Shown here in pieces: positions 8,597 through 18,380 of a stretch of DNA of 64,000 bases (position 1 is its first letter; each line of letters begins with the position of its first letter). The translations under genes were made by a program, and so were the position numbers. The notes beneath the pieces were generated by a model. It searched no databases. It saw nothing but the letters and a program-made list of their open reading frames with translations, and had not been told where the DNA came from. The stretch is from Novosphingobium chloroacetimidivorans (GTDB lineage: Bacteria > Pseudomonadota > Alphaproteobacteria > Sphingomonadales > Sphingomonadaceae), in the NCBI RefSeq assembly GCF_014204535.1, contig NZ_JACHLR010000001.1, positions 124,001 to 188,000 on the forward strand. Direction: 5' to 3'.

Positions 8597-9256
8597 TCAA
8601 TGCGCTTGCGCCGTCTTCCGGGCTTTGCCTTGAGCGACAAGCGCGTCCCAGGTTGCCCAGTCGATCGACCGGCCGGGGTATGCTACCTTGGCGAAGGGCC
8701 AGTCCTGGCGCACCCAAGCGACCACCCACTTGTAGAGCTCGGCGTCGAAGCCGCGGTCGAACTCGTCCTTGGTCACCCACAACCTCACCATGGCATCGTA
8801 GCCTGGTACGGGGCTGGGCGAGACGTAGACGCTTCCACGCTCGCGCTTGGCGTCGGGCGTGAGCACGCCATAGGCGAAGGACGTGCGGCTGCGGAACCTG
8901 CCTGCCTCGCCCTGCATGTCCTTCATCGCATCTGCCGACGTGATGCCTGCGGTCGGCCAATTAGTGCTGCGCGAAAAGGTCTTCTGCAGATGCTCGATCG
9001 ACGACATGTAGGCGTCGTAGTCCACCTGGACCAGGTCGGGACCCAGCGGAACGAGCTTGAACCCTGGCCCCCTGGCAAGAACCGGCACCTTGAAGTCAGG
9101 CGCGACCAGCGGCGAACGATGGCGGGCAGTATCGCCGGTCGCGGGCGCCGACGTCTGTGGTGTTCTCGTGGTCGCAGGCGCCTGCGCGTGTGCCGTGGGA
9201 GCCGAGATCATGAGCATGGCGGATGACAGCCACGTGCCTGCAAGTCGTCGAGTCAT
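8597..9256 (-). CDS. Exported protein with GNAT-like C-terminal region
   Basis: A 219-residue protein of uncertain function. The first ~24 residues (MTRRLAGTWLSSAMLMISAP...AHAQ) are a good signal peptide, and the ATG at 9254-9256 has an AAGGA site eight bases upstream, which decides it over the in-frame ATG five codons before. After a Thr/Pro-rich stretch, residues ~60-205 read like an acyltransferase of GNAT type (FAYGVLTPDAKRERGSVYVS, then LWVTKDEFDRGFDAELYKWV), ending in AKVAYPGRSIDWATW. An exported GNAT is unusual. Assignment rests on pattern only. Confidence 0.6.
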   Translation of the reverse strand: MTRRLAGTWLSSAMLMISAPTAHAQAPATTRTPQTSAPATGDTARHRSPLVAPDFKVPVLARGPGFKLVPLGPDLVQVDYDAYMSSIEHLQKTFSRSTNWPTAGITSADAMKDMQGEAGRFRSRTSFAYGVLTPDAKRERGSVYVSPSPVPGYDAMVRLWVTKDEFDRGFDAELYKWVVAWVRQDWPFAKVAYPGRSIDWATWDALVAQGKARKTAQAH

Positions 9257-9299
9257 GACCGGGTCCTTCATCTGAATCGAGGTGAATATGCAGGCGCTC

Positions 9300-9755
9300 T
9301 CATCCGAGCAGGTCCGGCAGATCCTCCGGGTACCAGGGCTCGTCCAGCGCCTCCAGTTCAGCGCGATCGAACCACCTCCAGCTGCGCATGACACGCCGCT
9401 CGAGCTCAGTATGGCCGCCGGTATCGATCACCACGCCCCGCGGCAGGACAACGCGGAAATAGCGTTCGTCCGCGATCACGGGCACGCCTTCCAGCGTCAG
9501 AAACTCGGCCGACTTGCGCGCGACTTGCTCACCCGGCTCGGCGATGAGCCCGGTCTCTTCGCGCAACTCGCGCCGCGCAGCATCCTCGAAGCTCTCGCCG
9601 GGTTCCAGTGCACCACCCGGCGTGCACCAGAACGGCGGACGGTCGGCCGGATCGAAGCGGAACAGGAGCACCCGGCCACGATCGTCCAGCAGCACGATCC
9701 GTGCCGCCGGGCGGGCAACGCGGGTCACTTCGGCCGCAGGTGCCCCGCCTTGCAC
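9300..9755 (-). CDS. Nudix hydrolase
   Basis: A 151-residue single-domain Nudix protein with a complete Nudix box, GGALEPGESFEDAARRELRE followed by ETGL (residues ~47-70), so Mg-dependent pyrophosphate-bond hydrolysis of a nucleoside-diphosphate derivative is expected. Hydrophobic strands precede the box (RIVLLDDRGRVLLFRF). The proposed start is GTG at 9753-9755, three bases after the phaR stop; an in-frame GTG at 9726-9728 is an alternative. It is probably co-transcribed with phaR. Substrate cannot be told. Confidence 0.87.
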   Translation of the reverse strand: MQGGAPAAEVTRVARPAARIVLLDDRGRVLLFRFDPADRPPFWCTPGGALEPGESFEDAARRELREETGLIAEPGEQVARKSAEFLTLEGVPVIADERYFRVVLPRGVVIDTGGHTELERRVMRSWRWFDRAELEALDEPWYPEDLPDLLG

Positions 9756-9758
9756 CAG

Positions 9759-10316
9759 TTACTTGCCCAACGAGTCGAGGCGCTTCTGGATCTCGGCCAT
9801 CTGGTCGCGCAAGGCGGCAAGATCGTCGGCACCCGCAGCCGGTGCGGCTGGTGGTGGTTCCGGCTTTTCGGCGCCTGGCATGAAGGCCGCAGCGGCTGCC
9901 TTGAACATGGCCATGTTCTGCTCGGCCAGCTTGGCCAGCGGGTTGTTGCCCAGGCTGTCCTCGAACGCCTTGTGCAGCTTGGCCTGATTGGCCCGGAAGT
10001 TGTCCATCGACGCTTCGAGATAATGCGGGATCAGCGACTGCATCGAATTGCCGTACATGCCGATCAGTTCGCGCAGGAAGTTCACCGGCAGCATCTGCTC
10101 GCCGTTGGATTCCTCTTCCATGATGATCTGGGTGAGGATCGTATGCGTGATGTCGTTCCCGGACTTCGCATCCAGCACTTTGTAGTTGATGCCTTCCCGC
10201 GTCATGGTCGCGAGGTGATCGAGCGTGATGTAGCTCGACGAGCGAGTGTTATAGAGCCGCCGGTTGGCGTACTTCTTGATGATTACGGTATCGTCGTCGC
10301 TCGCCGTGTCAGCCAT
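9759..10316 (-). CDS. phaR: Polyhydroxyalkanoate synthesis regulator PhaR
   Basis: A 185-residue DNA-binding repressor that senses polyhydroxyalkanoate and controls phasin and related genes. The N-terminal PhaR domain (TVIIKKYANRRLYNTRSSSY, then ITLDHLATMTREG) binds DNA; the middle (IMEEESNGEQMLPVNFLREL) is the PHB-accumulation regulatory segment. The C-terminal Pro/Ala region ends in a short coiled coil (LAALRDQMAEIQKRLDSLGK). The ATG at 10314-10316 is preferred over the GTG just before it because GGGG lies seven bases upstream. No PHA synthase or phasin gene is seen in the window. Confidence 0.93.
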   Translation of the reverse strand: MADTASDDDTVIIKKYANRRLYNTRSSSYITLDHLATMTREGINYKVLDAKSGNDITHTILTQIIMEEESNGEQMLPVNFLRELIGMYGNSMQSLIPHYLEASMDNFRANQAKLHKAFEDSLGNNPLAKLAEQNMAMFKAAAAAFMPGAEKPEPPPAAPAAGADDLAALRDQMAEIQKRLDSLGK

Positions 10317-10413
10317 CACACTACCCCGTTTTTTCTCTGTCGTGCGAAGCTACCACCGAAACGCTGCAGCGCAACAACTTTGCTGCGCAGCACGCGTGCA
10401 AAAAGCGGAGAAA

Positions 10414-11466
10414 TCAGCGGCCGAAGCGTCGTCCCAGCAGTGTCAGCAACTCATATTGGGATAGTCCCGACGCAACTGCAGCGTCGGGTAAGTGATACTG
10501 CGCAGTGACCCAATCCCCCTCGCCCAGCTCCGGCGCCGCGGTGAGATCGATGACGGTCATGTCCATGCTCACGCGGCCGAGCACGGGCATTTGCCGGCCC
10601 CCGCCCTCCATCACGCCCGTGCCGGACCAGCAGCGCAGATACCCGTCCGCATAGCCCAGCGCGATCGTGCCCACCCGCATCGCGTGTCGCGCGGTGAAGG
10701 TCGCGTTGTAGCCGACGCTGTCGCCCGCCGCGATCGTGCGCACTTGCATGATCGCCGCTTGTGGCTGGACCACGGGCCGGATCGCCCCCGCCAGGGATTC
10801 GCAGGGAATGCCCCCGTACAAGGCGAGCCCCGGGCGTGTGAGCGCGCCATGGTAATCGGGGCCGAGTGCGATGCCGGCGCTGTTGGCAAGGCTGGCGCGC
10901 GCGTGCGGAACTTGCGCGCAAGCCTCTTGCCAACGCGCCAACTGAAGCGCGTTCAGCGGCGAGGCTTCCTCCGCCGAGGCGAGGTGCGACAGCAGGACAT
11001 CGATCTTGAGCGCTCGCACGGCCTCGTCGCCGAGCTCCGCCACGGGCAGGCCGAGCCGGTTGATGCCGGTGTCGACCATCAGATCGCAGCGGCCACCGCC
11101 TGCCGCGATCCAGCGGCGTGCCTGGGCGAGCGAGTTGATCACCGGCTTGACGCCGAGCGTGCGAAGCCAGGCGGCATCCTCATCGCGCAACGGACCATGC
11201 AGCACGCTGACACATGCTGGATCGACCAATGCGGCAATTTCGCCGGCCTCACCCGGATGGGCCACGAAGAAGTCGCGGCAGCCCGCGGCGAGCAGTTCGG
11301 GAACGGCAACGGCCGCACCCACGCCGTAGGCATCGGCCTTCACTGCCGCGCCGGCGCGCGCGACGCCGGAAAGCCGATCGAGCGCCTGCCAATTGCCACG
11401 CAGCGCCGCGCAGTCGATCGCCAGGCGCAGCGCCGCAGGGGGCGCCGCCAAGGAAGTGTCAGGCAT
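10414..11466 (-). CDS. alr: Alanine racemase
   Basis: PLP enzyme that interconverts L- and D-alanine for peptidoglycan. The 350-residue protein has the PLP lysine motif AAVKADAYGVG near the N-terminus (about 42-52), the barrel segments DTGINRLGL and RPGLALYGGIP, and the C-terminal catalytic Tyr region SVGYNATF with RVSMDMTVID. The ATG at 11464-11466 overlaps the stop of the upstream transporter gene by eight bases, implying translational coupling. The usual EADL-type motif reads slightly differently, as in other sphingomonad homologues (inference). Confidence 0.93.
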   Translation of the reverse strand: MPDTSLAAPPAALRLAIDCAALRGNWQALDRLSGVARAGAAVKADAYGVGAAVAVPELLAAGCRDFFVAHPGEAGEIAALVDPACVSVLHGPLRDEDAAWLRTLGVKPVINSLAQARRWIAAGGGRCDLMVDTGINRLGLPVAELGDEAVRALKIDVLLSHLASAEEASPLNALQLARWQEACAQVPHARASLANSAGIALGPDYHGALTRPGLALYGGIPCESLAGAIRPVVQPQAAIMQVRTIAAGDSVGYNATFTARHAMRVGTIALGYADGYLRCWSGTGVMEGGGRQMPVLGRVSMDMTVIDLTAAPELGEGDWVTAQYHLPDAAVASGLSQYELLTLLGRRFGR

Positions 11467-13117
11467 CGTCTTCGAATTCTCGCGGCGGTCCACCCTTGAG
11501 GCCCCACCAGCCCACGACCAGAGCCACCAGCACGACGGCCCAGGTGTACCACAGGCCCGAGTAAGCGTCGCCGGTCTTGGCGATGATGTAGCTGGCGATC
11601 AGCGGCAGGAAGCCGCCGAGATAGCCCGCGCCGATGTGGTAGGGGATCGACATCGAGCTGTAGCGAATGCGCGGCGGGAACATCTCGGTCAGCAGCGCGG
11701 CCACCGAGGCGTACGTCAGCCCCGACAAGGCACCGAGCGCCAGCAGCAGTCCACCGATCATCAGCAAGCTGCCGAGCGGCGGGTTCTGCTTGGCGAAGTC
11801 GTAGCCGGCGCCTTCCAGCCAGGCCTTCAACGTAGCCGTGCGCGCAGCCTTGTCGGTCCACGAAAGCGCGTCCGCCGCATCCGGCTTGTAGGTGCGCGGA
11901 CCTATGGCGAGTTGCAGGTCGTTGCCGGACTTGAGCTTATAGCTGACGCCGAGCGTGGTGAGTTCGGACAGCAGCTTGCCGCAGTTCGTCGGTTGCTCCG
12001 AGGCGAAGGGATCGTAGGCGCAGTCGCGGCCCGATACGGTCACGGGCGCGCGGCGAGCAGCTTCGGCCAGGCCGGGATTGGCATAGTGGCCCAGGCCCCA
12101 GAACAGCGGGAACAGCAGCAGCAAGGTGAGGATGTCGCCCCAGATGATCGGCTTCTTGCGCCCGATCCGGTCGGACAGCTTCCCGAACAGCACGAAGAAC
12201 CCCATCGAGATCAGGCCGGCGATGCCGACCACGATCTCGGCGGTGGTCTCGTCCACCCGCATCGGGCCTTTCAGGAACGAGAGGCTGGAGAAGAACGCGG
12301 TGTACCAGATCGTCGTGAGGCCGCCAGTGACGCCGAACAGCGCGACGACGATGCGCTTCTTGTTGCCGGGATAGGTGAAGCTTTCGACGAAGGGATTGCC
12401 GGCGATTTCCCCGGCTGCGCTCATCGCCTTGAACACCGGGCTCTCGTTGAGCTTCAGGCGCATGTAGAGCGAGACCGCGAGCAGCGCGAGGCTGAGGATG
12501 AACGGCAGGCGCCAGCCCCAGTCGGCGAAGACGTCCGGCGGAATCAGGAAGCGGCAGGCGAGCACGACGATGACGCTCAGCACGAAACCGCCGACGACGC
12601 TCGCCTGGATGTAGCCGGTGTAGTAGCCACGCTTGTCGGGCGGCGCATGCTCGGCGACGTAGATCGCCGCACCACCGTATTCGCCCCCGAGCGCCAGCCC
12701 CTGCAGGATGCGCAGGAAGATGATGATCAGCGGAGCCGCCATGCCGATGCTGGCGGCCGACGGGATCAATCCGACGCCGGCCGTGGCGATGCCCATCAGG
12801 GTGACGGTGACCAGGAAGGTGTACTTGCGCCCCAGCTTGTCGCCCCAATAGCCGAACAGGATGGCGCCGAGGGGCCGGAAGCCGAAGCCGACGGCGAAGC
12901 CTGCCCAGACGAGCAGCAGCTGCAGCGTCTCGTTATCCGCCGGGAAGAACGCCTTGCCGATGATCGAGGCCAGGGTTCCGTAGATGAAGAAGTCGTACCA
13001 CTCGAAGATCGTGCCCGCCGACGAGGCGGCGATCACCAGGCGGATGTCGGAGGCGCTGGGATCGCCATGCGCTCGCGTCTCCGCGCCGGCTGCGGCTGCA
13101 TCGACCATCGTGTTCAC
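11459..13117 (-). CDS. MFS transporter, metabolite:H+ symporter (MHS) family
   Basis: A 552-residue inner-membrane secondary carrier with about 12 transmembrane helices. Family marks are the first-loop sequence GYWGDKLGRKYTFLVT, the cytoplasmic RILQGLALGGEYGGAAIYV and the second-half DRIGRKKPIIWGD. MHS members carry organic acids, osmolytes or aromatic acids; the substrate is not evident. A hydrophilic insert of roughly 90 residues (about 355-445, with SGRDCAYDPF and SEQPTNCGKLL, two or more Cys) separates late helices and is longer than in typical members of about 430 residues. It overlaps alr, so the pair may be one transcript. Confidence 0.9.
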   Translation of the reverse strand: MNTMVDAAAAGAETRAHGDPSASDIRLVIAASSAGTIFEWYDFFIYGTLASIIGKAFFPADNETLQLLLVWAGFAVGFGFRPLGAILFGYWGDKLGRKYTFLVTVTLMGIATAGVGLIPSAASIGMAAPLIIIFLRILQGLALGGEYGGAAIYVAEHAPPDKRGYYTGYIQASVVGGFVLSVIVVLACRFLIPPDVFADWGWRLPFILSLALLAVSLYMRLKLNESPVFKAMSAAGEIAGNPFVESFTYPGNKKRIVVALFGVTGGLTTIWYTAFFSSLSFLKGPMRVDETTAEIVVGIAGLISMGFFVLFGKLSDRIGRKKPIIWGDILTLLLLFPLFWGLGHYANPGLAEAARRAPVTVSGRDCAYDPFASEQPTNCGKLLSELTTLGVSYKLKSGNDLQLAIGPRTYKPDAADALSWTDKAARTATLKAWLEGAGYDFAKQNPPLGSLLMIGGLLLALGALSGLTYASVAALLTEMFPPRIRYSSMSIPYHIGAGYLGGFLPLIASYIIAKTGDAYSGLWYTWAVVLVALVVGWWGLKGGPPREFEDDA

Positions 13118-13147
13118 GTCCCCCGCATGTTGCCTTTGCGTAAGGCC

Positions 13148-13582
13148 TTAGCTTGCGTCCCCGGCCGAGGGAAGCAGTTGCAGGACAGCCGTCCACGGCA
13201 GCATCAGGGCACCATGTCGGCCGGGATAATCACGTGCGACGGCGATGGTGGCGAGGCCGGGCCAATCGGGCATGGCCTCTTCCCCGGCGATCCAGCGCGA
13301 CATCGCATCGGCTGTCCGGGTGAGTTCGCGCGTGCTGCGACCCTGTGCGGCTTGGGCGAAGATGGCCGCCGAGGCCTGGCCGATCGCGCATGCCTGGCTG
13401 CGCAGGCCCACGCGAGCGACGTTGCCGTCCGCGTCGAGCGCCAGTCCGAGCGTCAAGGCACTGCCGCAGCTGCGCGAGCGCGCCTCGGTGCGCAGGACGA
13501 GCGCGTCGTCCAGGCGATAGGCGGCAAGACCGGTCGCCAGTGCGAGCACCTCGGGGGAGTAAAGAACAGCGGCGGAGGCCAT
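13148..13582 (-). CDS. NifU-N/IscU-like iron-sulfur scaffold protein
   Basis: A 144-residue protein resembling the U-type Fe-S cluster scaffold fold. Residues SRSCGSALTLGLALD and VGLRSQACAIGQASAAIFAQ match the first two Cys-bearing segments of IscU/NifU (…C.D…; …G..C.IS.AS). The second Cys motif reads ACAIGQAS, and no third conserved Cys is obvious at the C-terminus, so cluster binding may be reduced. It is four bases downstream of cvpA and transcribed with it. Reasonable as an Fe-S scaffold relative; exact role unknown. Confidence 0.75.
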   Translation of the reverse strand: MASAAVLYSPEVLALATGLAAYRLDDALVLRTEARSRSCGSALTLGLALDADGNVARVGLRSQACAIGQASAAIFAQAAQGRSTRELTRTADAMSRWIAGEEAMPDWPGLATIAVARDYPGRHGALMLPWTAVLQLLPSAGDAS

Positions 13583-13586
13583 GAAT

Positions 13587-14144
13587 CTACTCGCTGTCGC
13601 TGTCGACTGACGGGGTCGAAGTCGGTGTGGCGGCAGCGGCGGCCGCGCGGCGACGCTCGCCGATGATCTCCACCAGCGACTTGCTCGCCGCGTCGATGAA
13701 GGGATAGGTCCGCGCCTGGGTGATCCACGTCGGACGGCCGCCCACGCCCCAGACGGTGTCGTAGCCAAGCACCAGCACGGAGAAGCCCAGCACGACGATA
13801 ATCACGCCCTTGACGCCGCCGAACCCGAAGCCGAGCACACGGTCGATCGGCCCCAGCACCGAGCCGCGGCTCTTCTGGCCGGCCCATTTCGCGATCATCT
13901 TCATCACGGCATAGGGCACGATGAGCAGCAAGCCGAAGGCAAGGACAGCGGCGCCGGAGGACGTGCCGATGTGCGGGGTCAGCCATGCGCTGAGCGGCGT
14001 GTGCAGCAGCCGGATCGCGAAGACCGCGGCGATCCAGGCGGCCAGCGCGAGGATCTCATGCACGAACCCGCGCAGGAAGCCGGTGACGGCGCCCAAGCCC
14101 ACGATCAGCAGGACTGCGATATCGAAACCGGTCATCCCCGGCAT
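13587..14144 (-). CDS. cvpA: CvpA family inner-membrane protein
   Basis: A 185-residue membrane protein with four predicted helices (TGFDIAVLLIVGLGAVTGFL, IAAVFAIRLL, AVLAFGLLLIVPYAV, VKGVIIVVLGFSVLVL) and the CvpA signature GFLRGFVHEILALAAWI. The C-terminus is a cytoplasmic Ala/Thr/Ser tail. CvpA proteins are linked to envelope and bile or acid resistance and, in E. coli, colicin V export. Its ATG directly follows the radA stop (TAGATG), so the two are coupled. Confidence 0.9.
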   Translation of the reverse strand: MPGMTGFDIAVLLIVGLGAVTGFLRGFVHEILALAAWIAAVFAIRLLHTPLSAWLTPHIGTSSGAAVLAFGLLLIVPYAVMKMIAKWAGQKSRGSVLGPIDRVLGFGFGGVKGVIIVVLGFSVLVLGYDTVWGVGGRPTWITQARTYPFIDAASKSLVEIIGERRRAAAAAATPTSTPSVDSDSE

Positions 14145-15515
<1,371 letters not shown>

Positions 15516-15566
15516 GGGGCCGGCTTAGCGGGAACGTTTGCAGAACGCAATTCGCCGAATGGCTGC

Positions 15567-17132
15567 CTACCCCCACATACCCTGCAGGAACCATTCGGGC
15601 ATGCCGCCGCGCCCATCGCCGGCAAGGCCGTTGCGATAGACCCAGTAGCGCCGGCCCTCCTGATCCTCGATACGGTAGTAATCTCGCAGGCGCGTGGTCG
15701 AGCGTTCGCGCCACCACTCGGGGGCAATGCGCTCGGGCCCTTCCACCCGCACCACTTCGTGCGAGGCGTCGCGCCAGCGGAACGTGCGCGGCAGGCCATC
15801 GGGCGTCTGGTAGATCACGCCGATCGGCTCGGGCCGGTCGAGCAGCTTGAGCGGGCGGGCATGGAACTCGAACTCGGTCTGCGCCGTCTTTTCGGGTCCG
15901 AGCGGCTCTTCCCAGGTCTGCGCGCGTTCGGGGAGGTGGCTGGCGCGCGGGACCGGACGGCGCACCGCATCGGCACCCAGGCGGACCGTCAGGCGATCGA
16001 TGCAGGCGGCAAGGCTGGTGCCGTGGTTCTCGGCGGCGGCCTCGAAGTCGCGCTGCGCGAGCGCCAGCGGCTCGGTCCAGGAGGCGCGCAGGCGGACCAG
16101 TTCGATCCCGAAGCCGGCGTCGACATCCTCCAGCTTGCGGCCGAACAGGCCGGCGATATGGGCGGCATCGCGAGTGGGCGCGGCGACCTCCAGCCGGCGC
16201 CCGACGACTTCGCCATCGACCTTCCACATGCCCAGTTCCAGCCGCCGGGCGCCCAGCGACTTCGCTTCGAGAAGGCGCACCATGTCGGCGGCGAGATCGG
16301 CGACGACGCGCTCCAGCAGCTCGCGGTGGCGGATCGGCTCCATCAGCCGGCGCTGGACCAGCGGCGCCTCGATCGCGAGCACCGGCAGCATCGGCTCGGG
16401 CACGCGGCCGAGCAACTGGTCCATGCGGATCAGCGGGTTGGCGGCGGCAGAGCGACGATTGCGGAAGCGACGCACCAGCGCATCGCGATGGATGCCGTGC
16501 AAGTCGCCGAGGCGCTTGAGGCCCAGGCGCCTGAGCAGGGTGATGGTGTCGTCATCCAGCCGCAGCGCGGCGATCGGAAGCTCGGCCAGGCGTTGCGCCG
16601 GATCGTCCTCGGGGTGCAGCAGGGCACGAGGCGGACCATGATGCGCCAGCGCCCAGGCTGCACCGGCAGTGGGTGCGATGGCGAGCCGCACCGACAGGCG
16701 CCGCCTTGCGAAGATCGCCTGCGCATCGGCGAGCAGGTGCGCCTCGCCGCCGAACAAGTGCGCCACGCCGGTCACGTCGACGATCACGCCGTCCGGCCGG
16801 TCGATGGCGCTCCACGGGCCCCAGCGTTGCGCCCACACGGCGAGCGCCTCGATGAAGGCGAGATCGCCGGCAGGGTCGGCAGGTGCGACCGCCAGTTGCG
16901 GACACAGGGTCCGCGCGTCCGCCAGCATCATCCCCGCCTGTGCGCCGGCCGCAAGGCCGGCTGCGTTGGCGGCGGTGATGCGGGGGCCATGCGCGGTTTC
17001 GCTGATCAGCGCCAGCGGTGCGGCATCGGCGCCCTCGCCCTCTGCCAAACCGTGTGCGAGGCGCCAGCGATCGATGGAGAGCCGGGCGCACCAGATCGCC
17101 AGCACGCGGCGGGAGGAGGGCGGTGTGGGCAT
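15567..17132 (-). CDS. imuB: ImuB, Y-family polymerase-like mutasome protein
   Basis: Accessory protein of the ImuA-ImuB-DnaE2 damage-induced mutagenesis complex; it bridges the beta clamp and DnaE2. The 521-residue protein has the Y-family fold with the palm/fingers segment VLAIWCARLSIDRWRLAHG, DRPDGVIVDVTGVAHLFGGE and the little-finger part, and a C-terminal region rich in Trp and Arg ending GGMPEWFLQGMWG. As in other ImuB proteins the catalytic acidic triad of true Y polymerases is not evident (DVTG instead of D-E pairs), so it is probably non-catalytic. A 169-bp gap holding a repeat separates it from imuA. dnaE2 is not next to it. Confidence 0.92.
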   Translation of the reverse strand: MPTPPSSRRVLAIWCARLSIDRWRLAHGLAEGEGADAAPLALISETAHGPRITAANAAGLAAGAQAGMMLADARTLCPQLAVAPADPAGDLAFIEALAVWAQRWGPWSAIDRPDGVIVDVTGVAHLFGGEAHLLADAQAIFARRRLSVRLAIAPTAGAAWALAHHGPPRALLHPEDDPAQRLAELPIAALRLDDDTITLLRRLGLKRLGDLHGIHRDALVRRFRNRRSAAANPLIRMDQLLGRVPEPMLPVLAIEAPLVQRRLMEPIRHRELLERVVADLAADMVRLLEAKSLGARRLELGMWKVDGEVVGRRLEVAAPTRDAAHIAGLFGRKLEDVDAGFGIELVRLRASWTEPLALAQRDFEAAAENHGTSLAACIDRLTVRLGADAVRRPVPRASHLPERAQTWEEPLGPEKTAQTEFEFHARPLKLLDRPEPIGVIYQTPDGLPRTFRWRDASHEVVRVEGPERIAPEWWRERSTTRLRDYYRIEDQEGRRYWVYRNGLAGDGRGGMPEWFLQGMWG

Positions 17133-17157
17133 GAAGCTCAAACCAGCAAGCCTCCTC

Positions 17158-17298
17158 GATCCTCCCCTGCAAGGGGAAGTGGCAGTCCGCAGGACTGACG
17201 GAGGGGTGTCTCCGCTGGCGTAGCGCTCGACGGCAAAGGATTACACCCCTCCACCACTCGCTGCGCGAGCGGTCCCCCTCCCCTTAGAGGGGAGGATC
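17158..17298. repeat. 141-bp intergenic repeat, copy 1
   Basis: Begins GATCCTCCCCTGCAAGGGGA and ends with the inverted TCCCCTTAGAGGGGAGGATC; the interior contains GACGGAGGGGTGTCTCCGCT and ACACCCCTCCACCACTCGCT. It matches the copy at 56099-56240 along its length. It lies between imuA and imuB. Confidence 0.85.
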
Positions 17299-17301
17299 GA
17301 G

Positions 17302-18042
17302 TCAGCATGGCAGGGTGTGCTGCAAGTCAAGCGTGTCCAAGCTCACTCCCCGCTCCGCCGCCAGCGCGCCGTCGTCGCGCAGCGTCCAGCGGCCGGGCGG
17401 GTGGCGGCGGGCGCGAAAGAGCTCGGCTTGCCAGCTCGGCACTCCCGGCGCCTCGGGGTTCCAGCGCGGAGGCGGCGAAGGGGCGGCGCGTACGTCCCAA
17501 CGCTGGCGCGCGGAGGACAAGTCCCGCCTGAAATCGAGGCGGACCAGCCAGAACGGCACGCCATGCCGCTCGGCCGCGAGGCCCAGGCGGCGCGAGGCGG
17601 TCATGTCGAGCGCGCGCGGATTGCCGGTGATCTCGCCGATGACGAAGGCGAGTTCCCGACAGCGCAGCCCCTCCTCCAGCGCGAACAGCGCATCTTCGGT
17701 GGTGCGCGCCGCGACATGGACGAGCCGGTGACGGAGCCGGCGCGGCAATCCCGCACGATAAGGCCGCCCGGTGCGCCGCAATGCCTCGCGGTCCTGTACC
17801 CACAGCCACGGCCGCTCATCGGGCGTGTCCGCCAAAGGATCGGGAGTGGCCGCTTGCAAATGATCCATGGCAAAGGCGAGCGAAACCGCAGCGCCCGCGG
17901 CATCGTCGGCTCGCGCAAAGATCTCGGTATGGATCGGCCCGATCGCAGAGACACCAGGCTGCCACTCGTTGGCACGCGAGGGGCTGAGGACGTCGGCTCC
18001 GGAGATCAGTTCGGGCCGATCCGCGACATTGGTGATGGGCAT
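17302..18042 (-). CDS. imuA: ImuA-like mutasome protein
   Basis: RecA-fold-related partner of ImuB in SOS mutagenesis. The 246-residue protein begins MPITNVADRPELISGADVLS and contains GIGPIHTEIFA-like DNA-binding-family segments (SAIGPIHTEIFARADDAAG), PWLWVQDREALRRTGRPY, ALFALEEGLRCRELAFVIGE and a basic C-terminal part SWQAELFRARRHPPGRWTL. A clear Walker A motif is absent, as in other ImuA proteins. A LexA box lies 26-40 bases upstream of the ATG. Function follows from synteny with imuB and from SOS control. Confidence 0.88.
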   Translation of the reverse strand: MPITNVADRPELISGADVLSPSRANEWQPGVSAIGPIHTEIFARADDAAGAAVSLAFAMDHLQAATPDPLADTPDERPWLWVQDREALRRTGRPYRAGLPRRLRHRLVHVAARTTEDALFALEEGLRCRELAFVIGEITGNPRALDMTASRRLGLAAERHGVPFWLVRLDFRRDLSSARQRWDVRAAPSPPPRWNPEAPGVPSWQAELFRARRHPPGRWTLRDDGALAAERGVSLDTLDLQHTLPC

Positions 18043-18067
18043 CGATTCGTTTCCGGTGTGTAGATGT

Positions 18068-18082
18068 GTTCTCTTTATGTTC
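18068..18082 (-). promoter_or_regulatory. LexA (SOS) box, GTTC-N7-GTTC
   Basis: GTTCTCTTTATGTTC is an exact match to the alphaproteobacterial LexA consensus GTTC-N7-GTTC. It ends 26 bp before the imuA start codon, where a repressor would block the promoter. This predicts DNA-damage induction of imuA and, if read through, imuB. Confidence 0.9.
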
Positions 18083-18345
18083 TTATCATGAGGCGAGTGC
18101 AAGGGCACCCTGTGGACAGGTCGGGGGAAAGGCTGAGGATCTTAAAGGTATAAGAACCGGTGCAAGCCGCTCTTCTCCGGGCCGATCCACGCAGCCTGGC
18201 GCAACATACCGGCCGCAGATCGCCAAAGACGTTGCAGCACTCCCAAGTGGACCGCACGGAACACATGGCTTTCGCGCGCTCGTGCAAACGCGGCCAATCG
18301 GTATGTTTGGTGGTCGCGCCGAAGACGTTACGGCGCAGCCTCCGT

Positions 18346-18373
18346 GGAGGCCCTCACATCCGCAAGGGCCTCC
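18346..18373 (-). terminator. Stem-loop downstream of the permease gene
   Basis: GGAGGCCCT and AGGGCCTCC form a perfect 9-bp stem with a 10-base loop, starting eight bases after the permease stop codon. There is no T-run on the minus strand, so it is either a weak intrinsic terminator or an mRNA 3'-end stabiliser. Confidence 0.45.
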
Positions 18374-18380
18374 AGGATGG

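Larger units (their letters stand above)
18043..18380. other. Intergenic region, imuA promoter and permease 3' flank
   Basis: 338 bases without a credible gene. The left part holds the LexA box and the imuA promoter; the right part holds a stem-loop behind the permease gene. Nothing else is recognised in 18083-18345. Confidence 0.6.

Noticed and set aside
11393..13666. A 757-codon plus-strand frame
   Set aside because: Opposite the MFS transporter, whose helices and family motifs are clear. It is Asp/Arg/Gln/Glu-rich and looks like a shadow.
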